This document shows, one piece after another, positions 5,590 through 7,769 of a stretch of DNA of 7,769 nucleotides. The notes under the pieces are model-generated. The model was not told the origin of the DNA and did no database searches. It saw only the letters and a program-made list of their open reading frames with translations. Both the position numbers and the translations under genes were made by a program. This stretch comes from Pseudomonadota bacterium (lineage in GTDB: Bacteria; Pseudomonadota; Alphaproteobacteria; Azospirillales; Azospirillaceae), in assembly GCA_023412175.1 (NCBI GenBank), contig JAEYOB010000452.1, positions 1 to 7,769 on the forward strand. The letters are read 5' to 3'. Position 1 is the stretch's first letter; each line of letters opens with the position of its first letter.

Positions 5590-7182
5590 TCAGCGGCGGA
5601 CCGGGCAGAGGTTGAGCGTTTCGCCGAGGTTGTTCGGGACCGGGCGGCAGCCCTGCGGATCCAGCGTCAGACCCAGCAGCGCCGCCGCCTTGGCGGCGCC
5701 GGGCGTGTCCGGGATGGTGCTCAGCATGAGGAACGGGCCGTCGTGCTCCGCCACCTGCTTCTCAAGGACGGCGCGCATGCCGTTGCCCACCGAATCCGGC
5801 TGCAGAAAGTTCGACTGGATGCGCACCGCCGGCATCTGCGGCGGGAACAGCGGCACCACGTGCGAAATCGCCCAGTAGCCGGCCATCAGCAGCATGGTGC
5901 GGTCCGGCTCGGCCACCGGCGGCACCTCGGCCTGGACCCACTGGTGGCTCCACGGTACGCGGCCCCAGTCGGCCGGCTGCATCGTTGCCTGCACGGCCAG
6001 CAGCAGCGCCCCGGCCGCCGCCATGCGCGCCTTGACCGGCAGCGGCAGCAACCCCGTCGCCAGCACGACCGCCAGCGGCGCCAGCATCTCAACCGGCACC
6101 AGATAGCGGTAGATGCAGAACATGTAGACCCACAGCGCGTAGGTCACCGCCAGGGCGGTCAGCAGGTAGCGCGCCGCGCCCGGCGCGTCGATCCGCTCCG
6201 CCGGCCGGCGGAACAGCGAGACGAGCGCCGCCAGCGGCACCAGCACGAACAGCAGCGGCACCCGCAGGTCGAACCACGCCACCTCGCCGACCTTGATGGG
6301 ATCGGCGGCGAAGAAGAACGGGAAGAACAGGCGCTCGACCGGGTCGGCCGGCAGGAAGGATTGGTTGCGGTAGTCGGAGATGGCGGCCAGCGGCGATTTG
6401 AACACATGGTTCATGTGCGGGAAGATCGGGTTCCCGTACTCATGCCACAGGTGCGCCATCCAGAAGCCGCCGGTCAGCGCCAGCCCGGCCAGCACCCCCA
6501 CCCCGAAGAAGAAGGCCAGCCACAGCCGCCGCCACGGCTGCGCCGGCAGTACCAGGAAGGCGAGGCACAGGCCGATCGCGAAGATGACGGTGGGGTTCTT
6601 CGCCCCCATGGCCGCCCCGGCCAGCAGGCCGCCCGCTGCCACCCGCGCGAAGGCACGCCCCGCGGGGCCATTGAGCAGCCCCGGCAGCCCGCTCACCACC
6701 ACCAGCGCCGCGCCCAGAACGCCCAGGCTGACCACGTTGTCCTGGAACGTCGTGCCCAGCAGGCCCAGCGTGCCGCCGCCCAAGCCCCCCATGGTGGCGA
6801 GGGCCGCCGCCAGCAGGGTCCGCTGCATCTCGGTGCCGACGCGCAGGCTGACCATGGCGAGGCCGAACAGCAGGGGCAGGTTCAGGCCCTGCACCGCGCT
6901 CCAGACGAAGCCCGCCACCGGGGCCGGGAACGCCGTCGCCAGCCAGTAGAAGGGCAGGTCGAGAATGGGGTTGTAGAAGCTCGGCATCTGCGCTGGCAGC
7001 AGGTCGAAGCCGAGACGGCCGGTCAGGACGGCGTAGGCGTTGTACCAGTGGTAGTTCCGCAGGTCCCAGTTGGCGTCCATGCCCAGGCCCAGGGCCAGCG
7101 TGCCGTAGGCCAGCGGGGCGAGCGCCAGGAAGGCGACCGCGATCAGGCGCGCGTGGCGGTCGGAGGTCGGCAGGATCGGCAT
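5590..7182 (-). CDS. Multi-pass membrane protein, probable GT-C-type glycosyltransferase
   Basis: A 530-residue integral membrane protein with about ten hydrophobic segments (among them 13-34, 88-112, 150-170, 179-212, 220-240, 305-324, 338-357, 359-381 and 386-400). It ends in a soluble tail of about 130 residues (401-530) that carries two cysteines, Cys512 and Cys526. The first loop after helix 1 has two aspartates, Asp36 and Asp40, in GMDANWDLRNYHWYNAY (34-50). An acidic first extracytoplasmic loop is the hallmark of GT-C enzymes, which use polyprenyl-phosphate sugars. A second polar block, HEYGNPIFPHMNHVFKSP (247-264), also looks functional. I do not recognise a named family. Position next to GtrB-like and GtrA-like genes supports a role as the acceptor-specific transferase. 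The ATG at 7182 is the only usual start codon between the preceding in-frame stop (7245-7243) and helix 1, yet it has no Shine-Dalgarno sequence. Confidence 0.8.
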   Translation of the reverse strand: MPILPTSDRHARLIAVAFLALAPLAYGTLALGLGMDANWDLRNYHWYNAYAVLTGRLGFDLLPAQMPSFYNPILDLPFYWLATAFPAPVAGFVWSAVQGLNLPLLFGLAMVSLRVGTEMQRTLLAAALATMGGLGGGTLGLLGTTFQDNVVSLGVLGAALVVVSGLPGLLNGPAGRAFARVAAGGLLAGAAMGAKNPTVIFAIGLCLAFLVLPAQPWRRLWLAFFFGVGVLAGLALTGGFWMAHLWHEYGNPIFPHMNHVFKSPLAAISDYRNQSFLPADPVERLFFPFFFAADPIKVGEVAWFDLRVPLLFVLVPLAALVSLFRRPAERIDAPGAARYLLTALAVTYALWVYMFCIYRYLVPVEMLAPLAVVLATGLLPLPVKARMAAAGALLLAVQATMQPADWGRVPWSHQWVQAEVPPVAEPDRTMLLMAGYWAISHVVPLFPPQMPAVRIQSNFLQPDSVGNGMRAVLEKQVAEHDGPFLMLSTIPDTPGAAKAAALLGLTLDPQGCRPVPNNLGETLNLCPVRR

Positions 7183-7197
7183 GGGGGATTGGGGCCG

Positions 7198-7236
7198 GGG
7201 GCGGTTGACGTGCCCCGTTGGTACGCGACCCGCCCC
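7198..7236. repeat. 7-bp inverted repeat filling the S9 peptidase / membrane glycosyltransferase gap
   Basis: GGGGCGG (7198-7204) and CCGCCCC (7230-7236) are perfect reverse complements separated by 25 bases. They occupy most of the 60-bp space between the S9 peptidase stop and the next gene's ATG. The loop is long and no T-run follows on the minus strand, so this is not a convincing terminator. It might fold as a leader structure if both genes share a transcript. Confidence 0.25.
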
Positions 7237-7242
7237 TGCGCA

Positions 7243-7769
7243 TCAAGAATCCACGAACGTGATGCTGGAACCGGAGAACGCGTCGCCGACCGGTTCGGCC
7301 CGGCCGCCGAGGTGCTCCGCCAGGAACTGTTCCGCCACGGCGTGGAAGGCCATGCGGTTCTCCGGGCGCGCCAGCCAGTGCCCCTCGTCAGGGAACAGCA
7401 GGTAGCTCACCGGCAGGCCGCGCGCCCGCATCGCCTCGACGATCTGGTCGGACTCGGCGCGCTTGACCCGCGCGTCGTTGGCCCCCTGGGCGATCAGCAG
7501 CGGCCGTTGGATGGCGTCCACCCGCGACAGCGGCGAGCGCGACCACAGGAAGGCGCGGCCCTCCTCGGTGGCCGGATCGCCGCCGATGTGGGCGATCAGC
7601 ATGGAGCGGAACGCTTCCCAATAGGGCGGCGTGCTCTCCAGCAGCGTGATCAGGTTGCTCGGCCCCACGAGGTCGATGGCGCAGGCGAAGCGGTCCGGGG
7701 TGAGGGTCAGCCCGGTCAGTGCGGCGAAGCCGCCGTAGCTGGCGCCCATGATGGCGACGCGCGCCGGAT
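7243..7769 (-). CDS. S9-family serine peptidase (prolyl oligopeptidase-like), C-terminal part, cut by the right edge
   Basis: The visible 175 codons are the end of the alpha/beta-hydrolase catalytic domain; the gene's start lies outside the window. The frame enters as [17 protein letters not shown], with the nucleophile serine in the GxSYGG motif of S9 peptidases (codon 7740-7738). The other triad residues follow at the normal spacing: aspartate in GANDARV (88 residues after the serine) and histidine in FPDEGHWL (120 after it). The catalytic triad is therefore complete. Such enzymes cleave short peptides, often after proline or as acylaminoacyl peptidases. The N-terminal beta-propeller that would decide the subfamily, and any signal peptide, are not visible. 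The last 20 residues are poorly conserved tail. It ends 60 bp before the membrane glycosyltransferase gene, in the same reading frame, so the two may be co-transcribed, though no functional link is evident. Confidence 0.9.
   Translation of the reverse strand, partial: PARVAIMGASYGGFAALTGLTLTPDRFACAIDLVGPSNLITLLESTPPYWEAFRSMLIAHIGGDPATEEGRAFLWSRSPLSRVDAIQRPLLIAQGANDARVKRAESDQIVEAMRARGLPVSYLLFPDEGHWLARPENRMAFHAVAEQFLAEHLGGRAEPVGDAFSGSSITFVDS

Noticed and set aside
6440..7246. Second minus-strand frame (268 codons) within the membrane glycosyltransferase gene
   Set aside because: Arginine/proline/glycine-rich and without helices; the overlapping 530-residue frame has clear membrane segments.

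Overview
The window is very GC-rich, with G or C at nearly all third codon positions. It carries the adjacent trio dapF-mtaB-ftsY, and together with the style of the proteins this points to an alphaproteobacterium, most likely of the Rhodospirillales/Azospirillum type. That placement is inference from gene order and composition; no rRNA or other marker is present. Six of the seven clear genes are on the minus strand and one small gene is on the plus strand. I see no tRNA, rRNA, insertion sequence, phage gene or CRISPR array.

Left part (1-3460, minus strand, read right to left): a housekeeping operon of dapF (diaminopimelate epimerase; lysine and peptidoglycan precursor), mtaB (radical-SAM methylthiotransferase for ms2t6A37 in tRNA) and ftsY (signal recognition particle receptor GTPase). 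Both junctions are ATGA overlaps, where the stop codon of one gene shares bases with the start of the next, so translation is probably coupled. A near-leaderless promoter is visible just upstream of dapF. Two hairpins lie at and after the ftsY stop. Within the second, the first codons of a further minus-strand gene may begin and run off the left edge.

Middle (3461-3927): a 200-bp divergent intergenic region with an inverted repeat, a near-perfect direct repeat, and a perfect 12-bp tandem duplication that doubles the ribosome binding site of a small plus-strand DUF4242 gene. The 3' end of this gene overlaps the convergent GtrA gene by 14 bp.

Right part (3914-7182, minus strand): three genes that together resemble a Gtr-type glycosylation set. 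They are a multi-pass membrane protein with GT-C-like features, a GT2 polyprenyl-phosphate glycosyltransferase with two C-terminal membrane helices (GtrB-like), and a four-helix GtrA-family protein (putative flippase). The likely scheme is that the GT2 enzyme charges undecaprenyl phosphate with a sugar, GtrA helps turn the lipid over, and the large membrane protein transfers the sugar to an extracytoplasmic acceptor. The acceptor and the sugar cannot be read from the sequence. At the right edge (7243-7769) lies the C-terminal catalytic part of an S9-family serine peptidase, cut by the window end.
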